In this document: piece by piece, positions 27,874 to 42,700 of the stretch
Layout of the letters: each line of letters starts with the position of its first letter
How positions within the stretch are numbered: position 1 is the stretch's first letter
NCBI GenBank assembly: GCA_040954595.2
Contig: CM082576.2
Location: 1,612,001-1,676,000 of the forward strand
DNA: 64,000 nt
Direction of reading: 5' to 3'
DNA from: Balanoglossus misakiensis
Taxonomy: Eukaryota; Hemichordata
The notes under the pieces: generated by a model
Seen by the model: only the letters and a program-made list of their open reading frames with translations
Told to the model about the DNA's origin: nothing
Databases searched by the model: none
Position numbers and translations under genes: made by a program

Positions 27874-30800
27874 TACCCATGATTTTGTCAAAAAATGAAG
27901 AAATTTTGAAATTTCGGAAAGTCGAAAAATTGTCAATTTCGGATGATTTTCATGAGCTATAACCCATGATTTTGTCAAAAAATGAAGAAATTTTGAAATT
28001 TCGGAAAGTCGAAAAATTGTCAATTTCGGATGATTTTCATGAGCTATAACCCATGATTTTGTCAAAAAATGAAGAAATTTTGAAATTTCGGAAAGTCGAA
28101 AAATTGTCATTTTCGGATGATTTTCATGAGCTATAACCCATGATTTTGTCAAAAAATGAAGAAATTTTGAAATTTCGGAAAGTCGAAAAATTGTCATTTT
28201 CGGATGATTTTCATGAGCTATAACCCATGATTTTGTCAAAAAATGAAGAAATTTTGAAACTTCGGAAAGTCGAAAAATTGTCATTTTCGGATGATTTTCA
28301 TGAGCTATAACCCATGATTTTGTCAAAAAATGAAGAAATTTTGAAATTTCGGAAAGTCGAAAAATTGTCATTTTCGGATGATTTTCATGAGCTATAACCC
28401 ATGATTTTGTCAAAAAATGAAGAAATTTTGAAATTTCGGAAAGTCGAAAAATTGTCAATTTCGGATGATTTTCATGAGCTATAACCCATGATTTTGTCAA
28501 AAAATGAAGAAATTTTGAAATTTCGGAAAGTCGAAAAATTGTCATTTTCGGATGATTTTCATGAGCTATAACCCATGATTTTGTCAAAAAATGAAGAAAT
28601 TTTGAAATTTCGGAAAGTCGAAAAATTGTCATTTTCGGATGATTTTCATGAGCTATAACCCATGATTTTGTCAAAAAATGAAGAAATTTTGAAATTTCGG
28701 AAAGTCGAAAAATTGTCATTTTCGGATGATTTTCATGAGCTATAACCCATGATTTTGTCAAAAAATGAAGAAATTTTGAAATTTCGGAAAGTCGAAAAAT
28801 TGTCATTTTCGGATGATTTTCATGAGCTATAACCCATGATTTTGTCAAAAAATGAAGAAATTTTGAAATTTCGGAAAGTCGAAAAATTGTCATTTTCGGA
28901 TGATTTTCATGAGCTATAACCCATGATTTTGTCAAAAAATGAAGAAATTTTGAAATTTCGGAAAGTCGAAAAATTGTCATTTTCGGATGATTTTCATGAG
29001 CTATAACCCATGATTTTGTCAAAAAATGAAGAAATTTTGAAATTTCGGAAAGTCGAAAAATTGTCATTTTCGGATGATTTTCATGAGCTATAACCCATGA
29101 TTTTGTCAAAAAATGAAGAAATTTTGAAATTTCGGAAAGTCGAAAAATTGTCATTTTCGGATGATTTTCATGAGCTATAACCCATGATTTTGTCAAAAAA
29201 TGAAGAAATTTTGAAATTTCGGAAAGTCGAAAAATTGTCATTTTCGGATGATTTTCATGAGCTATAACCCATGATTTTGTCAAAAAATGAAGAAATTTTG
29301 AAATTTCGGAAAGTCGAAAAATTGTCATTTTCGGATGATTTTCATGGGCTATAACCCATGATTTTGTCAAAAAATGAAGAAATTTTGAAATTTCGGAAAG
29401 TCGAAAAATTGTCATTTTCGGATGATTTTCATGGGCTATAACCCATGATTTTGCTTACTCCAAAAAATGAAGAAATTTTGAAATTTCGGAAAGTCGAAAA
29501 ATTGTCATTTTCGGATGATTTTCATGGGCTATAACCCATGATTTTCTCAAAAAATGAAGAAATTTTGAAATTTCGGAAAGTCGAAAAATTGTCATTTTCG
29601 GATGATTTTCATGGGCTATAACCCATGATTTTCTCAAAAAATGAAGAAATTTTGAAATTTCGGAAAGTCGAAAAATTGTCATTTTCGGATGATTTTCATG
29701 AGCTATAACCCATGATTTTCTCAAAAAATGAAGAAATTTTGAAATTTCGGAAAGTCGAAAAATTGTCATTTTCGGATGATTTTCATGAGCTATAACCCAT
29801 GATTTTGTCAAAAAATGAAGAAATTTTGAAATTTCGGAAAGTCGAAAAATTGTCATTTTCGGATGATTTTCATGAGCTATAACCCATGATTTTGTCAAAA
29901 AATGAAGAAATTTTGAAATTTCGGAAAGTCGAAAAATTGTCATTTTCGGATGATTTTCATGAGCTATAACCCATGATTTTGTCAAAAAATGAAGAAATTT
30001 TGAAATTTCGGAAAGTCGAAAAATTGTCATTTTCGGATGATTTTCATGAGCTATAACCCATGATTTTGTCAAAAAATGAAGAAATTTTGAAATTTCGGAA
30101 AGTCGAAAAATTGTCATTTTCGGATGATTTTCATGAGCTATAACCCATGATTTTGTCAAAAAATGAAGAAATTTTGAAATTCGGAAAGTCGAAAAATTGT
30201 CATTTTCGGATGATTTTCATGAGCTATAACCCATGATTTTGTCAAAAAATGAAGAAATTTTGAAATTTCGGAAAGTCGAAAAATTGTCATTTTCGGATGA
30301 TTTTCATGAGCTATAACCCATGATTTTGTCAAAAAATGAAGAAATTTTGAAATTTCGGAAAGTCGAAAAATTGTCATTTTCGGATGATTTTCATGAGCTA
30401 TAACCCATGATTTTGTCAAAAAATGAAGAAATTTTGAAATTCGGAAAGTCGAAAAATTGTCATTTTCGGATGATTTTCATGAGCTATAACCCATGATTTT
30501 GTCAAAAAATGAAGAAATTTTGAAATTTCGGAAAGTCGAAAAATTGTCATTTTCGGATGATTTTCATGAGCTATAACCCATGATTTTGTCAAAAAATGAA
30601 GAAATTTTGAAATTTCGGAAAGTCGAAAAATTGTCATTTTCGGATGATTTTCATGAGCTATAACCCATGATTTTGTCAAAAAATGAAGAAATTTTGAAAT
30701 TTCGGAAAGTCGAAAAATTGTCATTTTCGGATGATTTTCATGAGCTATAACCCATGATTTTGTCAAAAAATGAAGAAATTTTGAAATTTCGGAAAGTCGA

Positions 30801-32483
30801 AAAATTGTCATTTTCGGATGATTTTCATGAGCTATAACCCATGATTTTGTCAAAAAATGAAGAAATTTTGAAATTTCGGAAAGTCGAAAAATTGTCATTT
30901 TCGGATGATTTTCATGAGCTATAACCCATGATTTTGTCAAAAAATGAAGAAATTTTGAAATTTCGGAAAGTCGAAAAATTGTCATTTTCGGATGATTTTC
31001 ATGAGCTATAACCCATGATTTTGTCAAAAAATGAAGAAATTTTGAAATTTCGGAAAGTCGAAAAATTGTCATTTTCGGATGATTTTCATGAGCTATAACC
31101 CATGATTTTGTCAAAAAATGAAGAAATTTTGAAATTTCGGAAAGTCGAAAAATTGTCATTTTCGGATGATTTTCATGAGCTATAACCCATGATTTTGTCA
31201 AAAAATGAAGAAATTTTGAAATTTCGGAAAGTCGAAAAATTGTCATTTTCGGATGATTTTCATGAGCTATAACCCATGATTTTGTCAAAAAATGAAGAAA
31301 TTTTGAAATTTCGGAAAGTCGAAAAATTGTCATTTTCGGATGATTTTCATGGGCTATAACCCATGATTTTGTCAAAAATGAAGAAATTTTGAAATTTCGG
31401 AAAGTCGAAAAATTGTCATTTTCGGATGATTTTCATGAGCTATAACCCATGATTTTGTCAAAAAATGAAGAAATTTTGAAATTTCGGAAAGTCGAAAAAT
31501 TGTCATTTTCGGATGATTTTCATGAGCTATAACCCATGATTTTGTCAAAAAATGAAGAAATTTTGAAATTTCGGAAAGTCGAAAAATTGTCATTTTCGGA
31601 TGATTTTCATGAGCTATAACCCATGATTTTGTCAAAAAATGAAGAAATTTTGAAATTTCGGAAAGTCGAAAAATTGTCATTTTCGGATGATTTTCATGAG
31701 CTATAACCCATGATTTTGTCAAAAAATGAAGAAATTTTGAAATTTCGGAAAGTCGAAAAATTGTCATTTCGGATGATTTTCATGAGCTATAACCCATGAT
31801 TTTGTCAAAAAATGAAGAAATTTTGAAATTTCGGAAAGTCGAAAAATTGTCATTTTCGGATGATTTTCATGAGCTATAACCCATGATTTTGTCAAAAAAT
31901 GAAGAAATTTTGAAATTTCGGAAAGTCGAAAAATTGTCATTTTCGGATGATTTTCATGAGCTATAACCCATGATTTTGTCAAAAAATGAAGAAATTTTGA
32001 AATTTCGGAAAGTCGAAAAATTGTCATTTTCGGATGATTTTCATGAGCTATAACCCATGATTTTCTCAAAAAATGAAGAAATTTTGAAATTTCGGAAAGT
32101 CGAAAAATTGTCATTTTCGGATGATTTTCATGGGCTATAACCCATGATTTTCTCAAAAAATGAAGAAATTTTGAAATTTCGGAAAGTCGAAAAATTGTCA
32201 TTTTCGGATGATTTTCATGAGCTATAACCCATGATTTTGCTCAAAAAATGAAGAAATTTTGAAATTTCGGAAAGTCGAAAAATTGTCATTTTCGGATGAT
32301 TTTCATGAGCTATAACCCATGATTTTGTCAAAAAATGAAGAAATTTTGAAATTTCGGAAAGTCGAAAAATTGTCATTTTCGGATGATTTTCATGAGCTAT
32401 AACCCATGATTTTGTCAAAAAATGAAGAAATTTTGAAATTTCGGAAAGTCGAAAAATTGTCATTTTCGGATGATTTTCATGAG

Positions 32484-34733
32484 CACCCATGATTTTGTCA
32501 AAAAATGAAGAAATTTTGAAATTTCGGAAAGTCGAAAAATTGTCAATTTCGGATGATTTTCATGAGCTATAACCCATGATTTTGTCAAAAAATGAAGAAA
32601 TTTTGAAATTTCGGAAAGTCGAAAAATTGTCAATTTCGGATGATTTTCATGAGCTATAACCCATGATTTTGTCAAAAAATGAAGAAATTTTGAAATTTCG
32701 GAAAGTCGAAAAATTGTCATTTTCGGATGATTTTCATGAGCTATAACCCATGATTTTGTCAAAAAATGAAGAAATTTTGAAATTTCGGAAAGTCGAAAAA
32801 TTGTCATTTTCGGATGATTTTCATGAGCTATAACCCATGATTTTGTCATAAAATGAAGAAATTTTGAAACTTCGGAAAGTCGAAAAATTGTCATTTTCGG
32901 ATGATTTTCATGAGCTATAACCCATGATTTTGTCAAAAAATGAAGAAATTTTGAAATTTCGGAAAGTCGAAAAATTGTCATTTTCGGATGATTTTCATGA
33001 GCTATAACCCATGATTTTGTCAAAAAATGAAGAAATTTTGAAATTTCGGAAAGTCGAAAAATTGTCAATTTCGGATGATTTTCATGAGCTATAACCCATG
33101 ATTTTGTCAAAAAATGAAGAAATTTTGAAATTTCGGAAAGTCGAAAAATTGTCATTTTCGGATGATTTTCATGAGCTATAACCCATGATTTTGTCAAAAA
33201 ATGAAGAAATTTTGAAATTTCGGAAAGTCGAAAAATTGTCATTTTCGGATGATTTTCATGAGCTATAACCCATGATTTTGTCAAAAAATGAAGAAATTTT
33301 GAAATTTCGGAAAGTCGAAAAATTGTCATTTTCGGATGATTTTCATGAGCTATAACCCATGATTTTGTCAAAAAATGAAGAAATTTTGAAATTTCGGAAA
33401 GTCGAAAAATTGTCATTTTCGGATGATTTTCATGAGCTATAACCCATGATTTTGTCAAAAAATGAAGAAATTTTGAAATTTCGGAAAGTCGAAAAATTGT
33501 CATTTTCGGATGATTTTCATGAGCTATAACCCATGATTTTGTCAAAAAATGAAGAAATTTTGAAATTTCGGAAAGTCGAAAAATTGTCATTTTCGGATGA
33601 TTTTCATGAGCTATAACCCATGATTTTGTCAAAAAATGAAGAAATTTTGAAATTTCGGAAAGTCGAAAAATTGTCATTTTCGGATGATTTTCATGAGCTA
33701 TAACCCATGATTTTGTCAAAAAATGAAGAAATTTTGAAATTTCGGAAAGTCGAAAAATTGTCATTTTCGGATGATTTTCATGAGCTATAACCCATGATTT
33801 TGTCAAAAAATGAAGAAATTTTGAAATTTCGGAAAGTCGAAAAATTGTCATTTTCGGATGATTTTCATGAGCTATAACCCATGATTTTGTCAAAAAATGA
33901 AGAAATTTTGAAATTTCGGAAAGTCGAAAAATTGTCATTTTCGGATGATTTTCATGAGCTATAACCCATGATTTTGTCAAAAAATGAAGAAATTTTGAAA
34001 TTTCGGAAAGTCGAAAAATTGTCATTTTCGGATGATTTTCATGAGCTATAACCCATGATTTTGTCAAAAAATGAAGAAATTTTGAAATTTCGGAAAGTCG
34101 AAAAATTGTCATTTTCGGATGATTTTCATGAGCTATAACCCATGATTTTGTCAAAAAATGAAGAAATTTTGAAATTTCGGAAAGTCGAAAAATTGTCATT
34201 TTCGGATGATTTTCATGAGCTATAACCCATGATTTTGTCAAAAAATGAAGAAATTTTGAAATTTCGGAAAGTCGAAAAATTGTCATTTTCGGATGATTTT
34301 CATGAGCTATAACCCATGATTTTTCTTCAAAAAATTAAGAAATTTTGAAATTTCGGAAAGTCGAAAAATTGTCATTTTCGGATGATTTTCATGGGCTATA
34401 ACCCATGATTTTCTCAAAAAATGAAGAAATTTTGAAATTTCGGAAAGTCGAAAAATTGTCATTTTCGGATGATTTTCATGAGCTATAACCCGGTTTTGTC
34501 AAAAAATGAAGAAATTTTGAAATTTCGGAAAGTCGAAAAATTGTCATTTTCGGATGATTTTCATGAGCTATAACCCATGATTTTGTCAAAAAATGAAGAA
34601 ATTTTGAAATTTCGGAAAGTCGAAAAATTGTCATTTTCGGATGATTTTCATGAGCTATAACCCATGATTTTGTCAAAAAATGAAGAAATTTTGAAATTTC
34701 GGAAAGTCGAAAAATTGTCATTTTCGGATGATT
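32484..34733. repeat. Separated copy of the higher-order repeat
   Basis: Begins at a GAGCACCCATG junction and ends at a GGATGATTACCCATG junction, 2249 bp. It has the same order of marker monomers as the copies at 23462-27873. Its GAAACTTCGG monomer also carries GTCATAAAATG (about 32848), a variant otherwise found only in the copy at 25624-27873 (about 25988). This links these two copies by descent across about 4.6 kb of other monomers. Confidence 0.8.
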
Positions 34734-36659
34734 ACCCATGATTTTGTCAAAAAATGAAGAAATTTTGAAATTTCGGAAAGTCGAAAAATTGTCAATTTCG
34801 GATGATTTTCATGAGCTATAACCCATGATTTTGTCAAAAAATGAAGAAATTTTGAAATTTCGGAAAGTCGAAAAATTGTCATTTTCGGATGATTTTCATG
34901 AGCTATAACCCATGATTTTGTCAAAAAATGAAGAAATTTTGAAATTTCGGAAAGTCGAAAAATTGTCATTTTCGGATGATTTTCATGAGCTATAACCCAT
35001 GATTTTGTCAAAAAATGAAGAAATTTTGAAATTTCGGAAAGTCGAAAAATTGTCATTTTCGGATGATTTTCATGAGCTATAACCCATGATTTTGTCAAAA
35101 AATGAAGAAATTTTGAAATTTCGGAAAGTCGAAAAATTGTCATTTTCGGATGATTTTCATGAGCTATAACCCATGATTTTGTCAAAAATGAAGAAATTTT
35201 GAAATTTCGGAAAGTCGAAAAATTGTCATTTTCGGATGATTTTCATGAGCTATAACCCATGATTTTGTCAAAAAATGAAGAAATTTTGAAATTTCGGAAA
35301 GTCGAAAAATTGTCATTTTCGGATGATTTTCATGAGCTATAACCCATGATTTTGTCAAAAAATGAAGAAATTTTGAAATTTCGGAAAGTCGAAAAATTGT
35401 CATTTTCGGATGATTTTCATGAGCTATAACCCATGATTTTGTCAAAAAATGAAGAAATTTTGAAATTTCGGAAAGTCGAAAAATTGTCATTTTCGGATGA
35501 TTTTCATGAGCTATAACCCATGATTTTGTCAAAAAATGAAGAAATTTTGAAATTTCGGAAAGTCGAAAAATTGTCATTTTCGGATGATTTTCATGAGCTA
35601 TAACCCATGATTTTGTCAAAAAATGAAGAAATTTTGAAATTTCGGAAAGTCGAAAAATTGTCATTTTCGGATGATTTTCATGAGCTATAACCCATGATTT
35701 TGTCAAAAAATGAAGAAATTTTGAAATTTCGGAAAGTCGAAAAATTGTCATTTTCGGATGATTTTCATGAGCTATAACCCATGATTTTGTCAAAAAATGA
35801 AGAAATTTTGAAATTTCGGAAAGTCGAAAAATTGTCATTTTCGGATGATTTTCATGAGCTATAACCCATGATTTTGTCAAAAAATGAAGAAATTTTGAAA
35901 TTTCGGAAAGTCGAAAAATTGTCATTTTCGGATGATTTTCATGAGCTATAACCCATGATTTTGTCAAAAAATGAAGAAATTTTGAAATTTCGGAAAGTCG
36001 AAAAATTGTCATTTTCGGATGATTTTCATGAGCTATAACCCATGATTTTGTCAAAAAATGAAGAAATTTTGAAATTTCGGAAAGTCGAAAAATTGTCATT
36101 TTCGGATGATTTTCATGGGCTATAACCCATGATTTTGTCAAAAAATGAAGAAATTTTGAAATTTCGGAAAGTCGAAAAATTGTCATTTTCGGATGATTTT
36201 CATGGGCTATAACCCATGATTTTGTCAAAAAATGAAGAAATTTTGAAATTTCGGAAAGTCGAAAAATTGTCATTTTCGGATGATTTTCATGGGCTATAAC
36301 CCATGATTTTCTCAAAAAATGAAGAAATTTTGAAATTTCGGAAAGTCGAAAAATTGTCATTTTCGGATGATTTTCATGGGCTATAACCCATGATTTTCTC
36401 AAAAAATGAAGAAATTTTGAAATTTCGGAAAGTCGAAAAATTGTCATTTTCGGATGATTTTCATGGGCTATAACCCATGATTTTCTCAAAAAATGAAGAA
36501 ATTTTGAAATTTCGGAAAGTCGAAAAATTGTCATTTTCGGATGATTTTCATGAGCTATAACCCATGATTTTCTCAAAAAATGAAGAAATTTTGAAATTTC
36601 GGAAAGTCGAAAAATTGTAATTTTCGGATGATTTTCATGGGCTATAACCCATGATTTTC

Positions 36660-36759
36660 NNNNNNNNNNNNNNNNNNNNNNNNNNNNNNNNNNNNNNNNN
36701 NNNNNNNNNNNNNNNNNNNNNNNNNNNNNNNNNNNNNNNNNNNNNNNNNNNNNNNNNNN
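36660..36759. other. Assembly gap of exactly 100 N inside the satellite
   Basis: One hundred consecutive N flanked by satellite monomers on both sides. The round length is a conventional scaffold gap, so the real distance and copy number across it are unknown. Confidence 0.99.
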
Positions 36760-39700
36760 ACCCATGATTTTGTCAAAAAATGAAGAAATTTTGAAATTTC
36801 GGAAAGTCGAAAAATTGTCATTTTCGGATGATTTTCATGAGCTATAACCCATGATTTTGTCAAAAAATGAAGAAATTTTGAAATTTCGGAAAGTCGAAAA
36901 ATTGTCATTTTCGGATGATTTTCATGAGCTATAACCCATGATTTTGTCAAAAAATGAAGAAATTTTGAAATTTCGGAAAGTCGAAAAATTGTCATTTTCG
37001 GATGATTTTCATGAGCTATAACCCATGATTTTGTCAAAAAATGAAGAAATTTTGAAATTTCGGAAAGTCGAAAAATTGTCATTTTCGGATGATACACATT
37101 TCATGAGCTATAACCCATGATTTTGTCAAAAAATGAAGAAATTTTGAAATTTCGGAAAGTCGAAAAATTGTCATTTTCGGATGATTTTCATGAGCTATAA
37201 CCCATGATTTTGTCAAAAAATGAAGAAATTTTGAAATTTCGGAAAGTCGAAAAATTGTCATTTTCGGATGATTTTCATGAGCTATAACCCATGATTTTGT
37301 CAAAAAATGAAGAAATTTTGAAATTTCGGAAAGTCGAAAAATTGTCATTTTCGGATGATTTTCATGAGCTATAACCCATGATTTTGTCAAAAAATGAAGA
37401 AATTTTGAAATTTCGGAAAGTCGAAAAATTGTCATTTTCGGATGATTTTCATGAGCTATAACCCATGATTTTGTCAAAAAATGAAGAAATTTTGAAATTT
37501 CGGAAAGTCGAAAAATTGTCATTTTCGGATGATTTTCATGAGCTATAACCCATGATTTTGTCAAAAAATGAAGAAATTTTGAAATTTCGGAAAGTCGAAA
37601 AATTGTCATTTTCGGATGATTTTCATGAGCTATAACCCATGATTTTGTCAAAAAATGAAGAAATTTTGAAATTTCGGAAAGTCGAAAAATTGTCATTTTC
37701 GGATGATTTTCATGAGCTATAACCCATGATTTTGTCAAAAAATGAAGAAATTTTGAAATTTCGGAAAGTCGAAAAATTGTCATTTTCGGATGATTTTCAT
37801 GAGCTATAACCCATGATTTTGTCAAAAAATGAAGAAATTTTGAAATTTCGGAAAGTCGAAAAATTGTCATTTTCGGATGATTTTCATGAGCTATAACCCA
37901 TGATTTTGTCAAAAAATGAAGAAATTTTGAAATTTCGGAAAGTCGAAAAATTGTCATTTTCGGATGATTTTCATGAGCTATAACCCATGATTTTGTCAAA
38001 AAATGAAGAAATTTTGAAATTTCGGAAAGTCGAAAAATTGTCATTTTCGGATGATTTTCATGAGCTATAACCCATGATTTTGTCAAAAAATGAAGAAATT
38101 TTGAAATTTCGGAAAGTCGAAAAATTGTCATTTTCGGATGATTTTCATGAGCTATAACCCATGATTTTGTCAAAAAATGAAGAAATTTTGAAATTTCGGA
38201 AAGTCGAAAAATTGTCATTTTCGGATGATTTTCATGAGCTATAACCCATGATTTTCTCAAAAAATGAAGAAATTTTGAAATTTCGGAAAGTCGAAAAATT
38301 GTCATTTTCGGATGATTTTCATGAGCTATAACCCATGATTTTGTCAAAAAATGAAGAAATTTTGAAATTTCGGAAAGTCGAAAAATTGTCATTTTCGGAT
38401 GATTTTCATGAGCTATAACCCATGATTTTGTCAAAAAATGAAAAAGAGAAATTTTGAAATTTCGGAAAGTCGAAAAATTGTCATTTTCGGATGATTTTCA
38501 TGAGCTATAACCCATGATTTTGTCAAAAAATGAAGAAATTTTGAAATTTCGGAAAGTCGAAAAATTGTCATTTTCGGATGATTTTCATGAGCTATAACCC
38601 ATGATTTTGTCAAAAAATGAAGAAATTTTGAAATTTCGGAAAGTCGAAAAATTGTCATTTTCGGATGATTTTCATGAGCTATAACCCATGATTTTGTCAA
38701 AAAATGAAGAAATTTTGAAATTTCGGAAAGTCGAAAAATTGTCATTTTCGGATGATTTTCATGAGCTATAACCCATGATTTTGTCAAAAAATGAAGAAAT
38801 TTTGAAATTTCGGAAAGTCGAAAAATTGTCATTTTCGGATGATTTTCATGAGCTATAACCCATGATTTTGTCAAAAAATGAAGAAATTTTGAAATTTCGG
38901 AAAGTCGAAAAATTGTCATTTTCGGATGATTTTCATGAGCTATAACCCATGATTTTGTCAAAAAATGAAGAAATTTTGAAATTTCGGAAAGTCGAAAAAT
39001 TGTCATTTTCGGATGATTTTCATGAGCTATAACCCATGATTTTGTCAAAAAATGAAGAAATTTTGAAATTTCGGAAAGTCGAAAAATTGTCATTTTCGGA
39101 TGATTTTCATGAGCTATAACCCATGATTTTGTCAAAAAATGAAGAAATTTTGAAATTTCGGAAAGTCGAAAAATTGTCATTTTCGGATGATTTTCATGAG
39201 CTATAACCCATGATTTTGTCAAAAAATGAAGAAATTTTGAAATTTCGGAAAGTCGAAAAATTGTCATTTTCGGATGATTTTCATGAGCTATAACCCATGA
39301 TTTTGTCAAAAAATGAAGAATTTTGAAATTTCGGAAAGTCGAAAAATTGTCATTTTCGGATGATTTTCATGAGCTATAACCCATGATTTTGTCAAAAAAT
39401 GAAGAAATTTTGAAATTTCGGAAAGTCGAAAAATTGTCATTTTCGGATGATTTTCATGAGCTATAACCCATGATTTTGTCAAAAAATGAAGAAATTTTGA
39501 AATTTCGGAAAGTCGAAAAATTGTCATTTTCGGATGATTTTCATGAGCTATAACCCATGATTTTGTCAAAAATGAAGAAATTTTGAAATTTCGGAAAGTC
39601 GAAAAATTGTCATTTTCGGATGATTTTCATGAGCTATAACCCATGATTTTGTCAAAAAATGAAGAAATTTTGAAATTTCGGAAAGTCGAAAAATTGTCAT

Positions 39701-42700
39701 TTTCGGATGATTTTCATGAGCTATAACCCATGATTTTGTCAAAAAATGAAGAAATTTTGAAATTTCGGAAAGTCGAAAAATTGTCATTTTCGGATGATTT
39801 TCATGAGCTATAACCCATGATTTTGTCAAAAAATGAAGAAATTTTGAAATTTCGGAAAGTCGAAAAATTGTCATTTTCGGATGATTTTCATGAGCTATAA
39901 CCCATGATTTTGTCAAAAAATGAAGAAATTTTGAAATTTCGGAAAGTCGAAAAATTGTCATTTTCGGATGATTTTCATGAGCTATAACCCATGATTTTGT
40001 CAAAAAATGAAGAAATTTTGAAATTTCGGAAAGTCGAAAAATTGTCATTTTCGGATGATTTTCATGAGCTATAACCCATGATTTTGTCAAAAAATGAAGA
40101 AATTTTGAAATTTCGGAAAGTCGAAAAATTGTCATTTTCGGATGATTTTCATGAGCTATAACCCATGATTTTGTCAAAAAATGAAGAAATTTTGAAATTT
40201 CGGAAAGTCGAAAAATTGTCATTTTCGGATGATTTTCATGAGCTATAACCCATGATTTTGTCAAAAAATGAAGAAATTTTGAAATTTCGGAAAGTCGAAA
40301 AATTGTCATTTTCGGATGATTTTCATGAGCTATAACCCATGATTTTGTCAAAAAATGAAGAAATTTTGAAATTTCGGAAAGTCGAAAAATTGTCATTTTC
40401 GGATGATTTTCATGAGCTATAACCCATGATGATTTTGTCAAAAAATGAAGAAATTTTGAAATTTCGGAAAGTCGAAAAATTGTCATTTTCGGATGATTTT
40501 CATGAGCTATAACCCATGATTTTGTCAATTTTGAATTTCGGAAAGTCGAAAAATTGTCATTTTCGGATGATTTTCATGGGCTATAACCCATGATTTTGTA
40601 AGAAATGATACACATCTCTAGAATTTTTGAAATTTCGGAAAGTCGAAAAATTGTCATTTTCGGATGATTTTCATGGGCTATAACCCATGATTTTGTCAAA
40701 AAATGAAGAAATTTTGAAATTTCGGAAAGTCGAAAAATTGTCATTTTCGGATGATTTTCATGGGCTATAACCATGATTTTGTCAAAAAATGAAGAAATTT
40801 TGAAATTTCGGAAAGTCGAAAAATTGTCATTTTCGGATGATTTTCATGAGCTATAACCCATGATTTTGTCAAAAAATGAAGAAATTTTGAAATTTCGGAA
40901 AGTCGAAAAATTGTCATTTTCGGATGATTTTCATGAGCTATAACCCATGATTTTGTCAAAAAATGAAGAAATTTTGAAATTTCGGAAAGTCGAAAAATTG
41001 TCAATTTCGGATGATTTTCATGAGCTATAACCCATGATTTTGTCAAAAAATGAAGAAATTTTGAAATTTCGGAAAGTCGAAAAATTGTCATTTTCGGATG
41101 ATTTTCATGAGCTATAACCCATGATTTTCTCAAAAAATGAAGAAATTTTGAAATTTCGGAAAGTCGAAAAATTGTCATTTTCGGATGATTTTCATGAGCT
41201 ATAACCCATGATTTTCTCAAAAAATGAAGAAATTTTGAAATTTCGGAAAGTCGAAAAATTGTCATTTTCGGATGATTTTCATGAGCTATAACCCATGATT
41301 TTCTCAAAAAAATGAAGAAATTTTTGAAATTTCGGAAAGTCGAAAAATTGTCATTTTCGGATGATTTTCATGAGCTATAACCCATGATTTTCTCAAAAAA
41401 TGAAGAAATTTTGAAATTTCGGAAAGTCGAAAAATTGTCATTTTCGGATGATTTTCATGAGCTATAACCCATGATTTTGTCAAAAAATGAAGAAATTTTG
41501 AAATTTCGGAAAGTCGAAAAATTGTCATTTTCGGATGATTTTCATGAGCTATAACCCATGATTTTGTCAAAAAATGAAGAAATTTTGAAATTTCGGAAAG
41601 TCGAAAAATTGTCATTTTCGGATGATTTTCATGAGCTATAACCCATGATTTTGTCAAAAAATGAAGAAATTTTGAAATTTCGGAAAGTCGAAAAATTGTC
41701 ATTTTCGGATGATTTTCATGAGCTATAACCCATGATTTTGTCAAAAAATGAAGAAATTTTGAAATTTCGGAAAGTCGAAAAATTGTCATTTTCGGATGAT
41801 TTTCATGAGCTATAACCCATGATTTTGTCAAAAAATGAAGAAATTTTGAAATTTCGGAAAGTCGAAAAATTGTCATTTTCGGATGATTTTCATGAGCTAT
41901 AACCCATGATTTTGTCAAAAAATGAAGAAATTTTGAAATTTCGGAAAGTCGAAAAATTGTCATTTTCGGATGATTTTCATGAGCTATAACCCATGATTTT
42001 GTCAAAAAATGAAGAAATTTTGAAATTTCGGAAAGTCGAAAAATTGTCATTTTCGGATGATTTTCATGAGCTATAACCCATGATTTTGTCAAAAAATGAA
42101 GAAATTTTGAAATTTCGGAAAGTCGAAAAATTGTCATTTTCGGATGATTTTCATGAGCTATAACCCATGATTTTGTCAAAAAATGAAGAAATTTTGAAAT
42201 TTCGGAAAGTCGAAAAATTGTCATTTTCGGATGATTTTCATGAGCTATAACCCATGATTTTGTCAAAAAATGAAGAAATTTTGAAATTTCGGAAAGTCGA
42301 AAAATTGTCATTTTCGGATGATTTTCATGAGCTATAACCCATGATTTTGTCAAAAAATGAAGAAATTTTGAAATTTCGGAAAGTCGAAAAATTGTCATTT
42401 TCGGATGATTTTCATGAGCTATAACCCATGATTTTGTCAAAAAATGAAGAAATTTTGAAATTTCGGAAAGTCGAAAAATTGTCATTTTCGGATGATTTTC
42501 ATGAGCTATAACCCATGATTTTGTCAAAAAATGAAGAAATTTTGAAATTTCGGAAAGTCGAAAAATTGTCATTTTCGGATGATTTTCATGAGCTATAACC
42601 CATGATTTTGTCAAAAAATGAAGAAATTTTGAAATTTCGGAAAGTCGAAAAATTGTCAATTTCGGATGATTTTCATGAGCTATAACCCATGATTTTGTCA

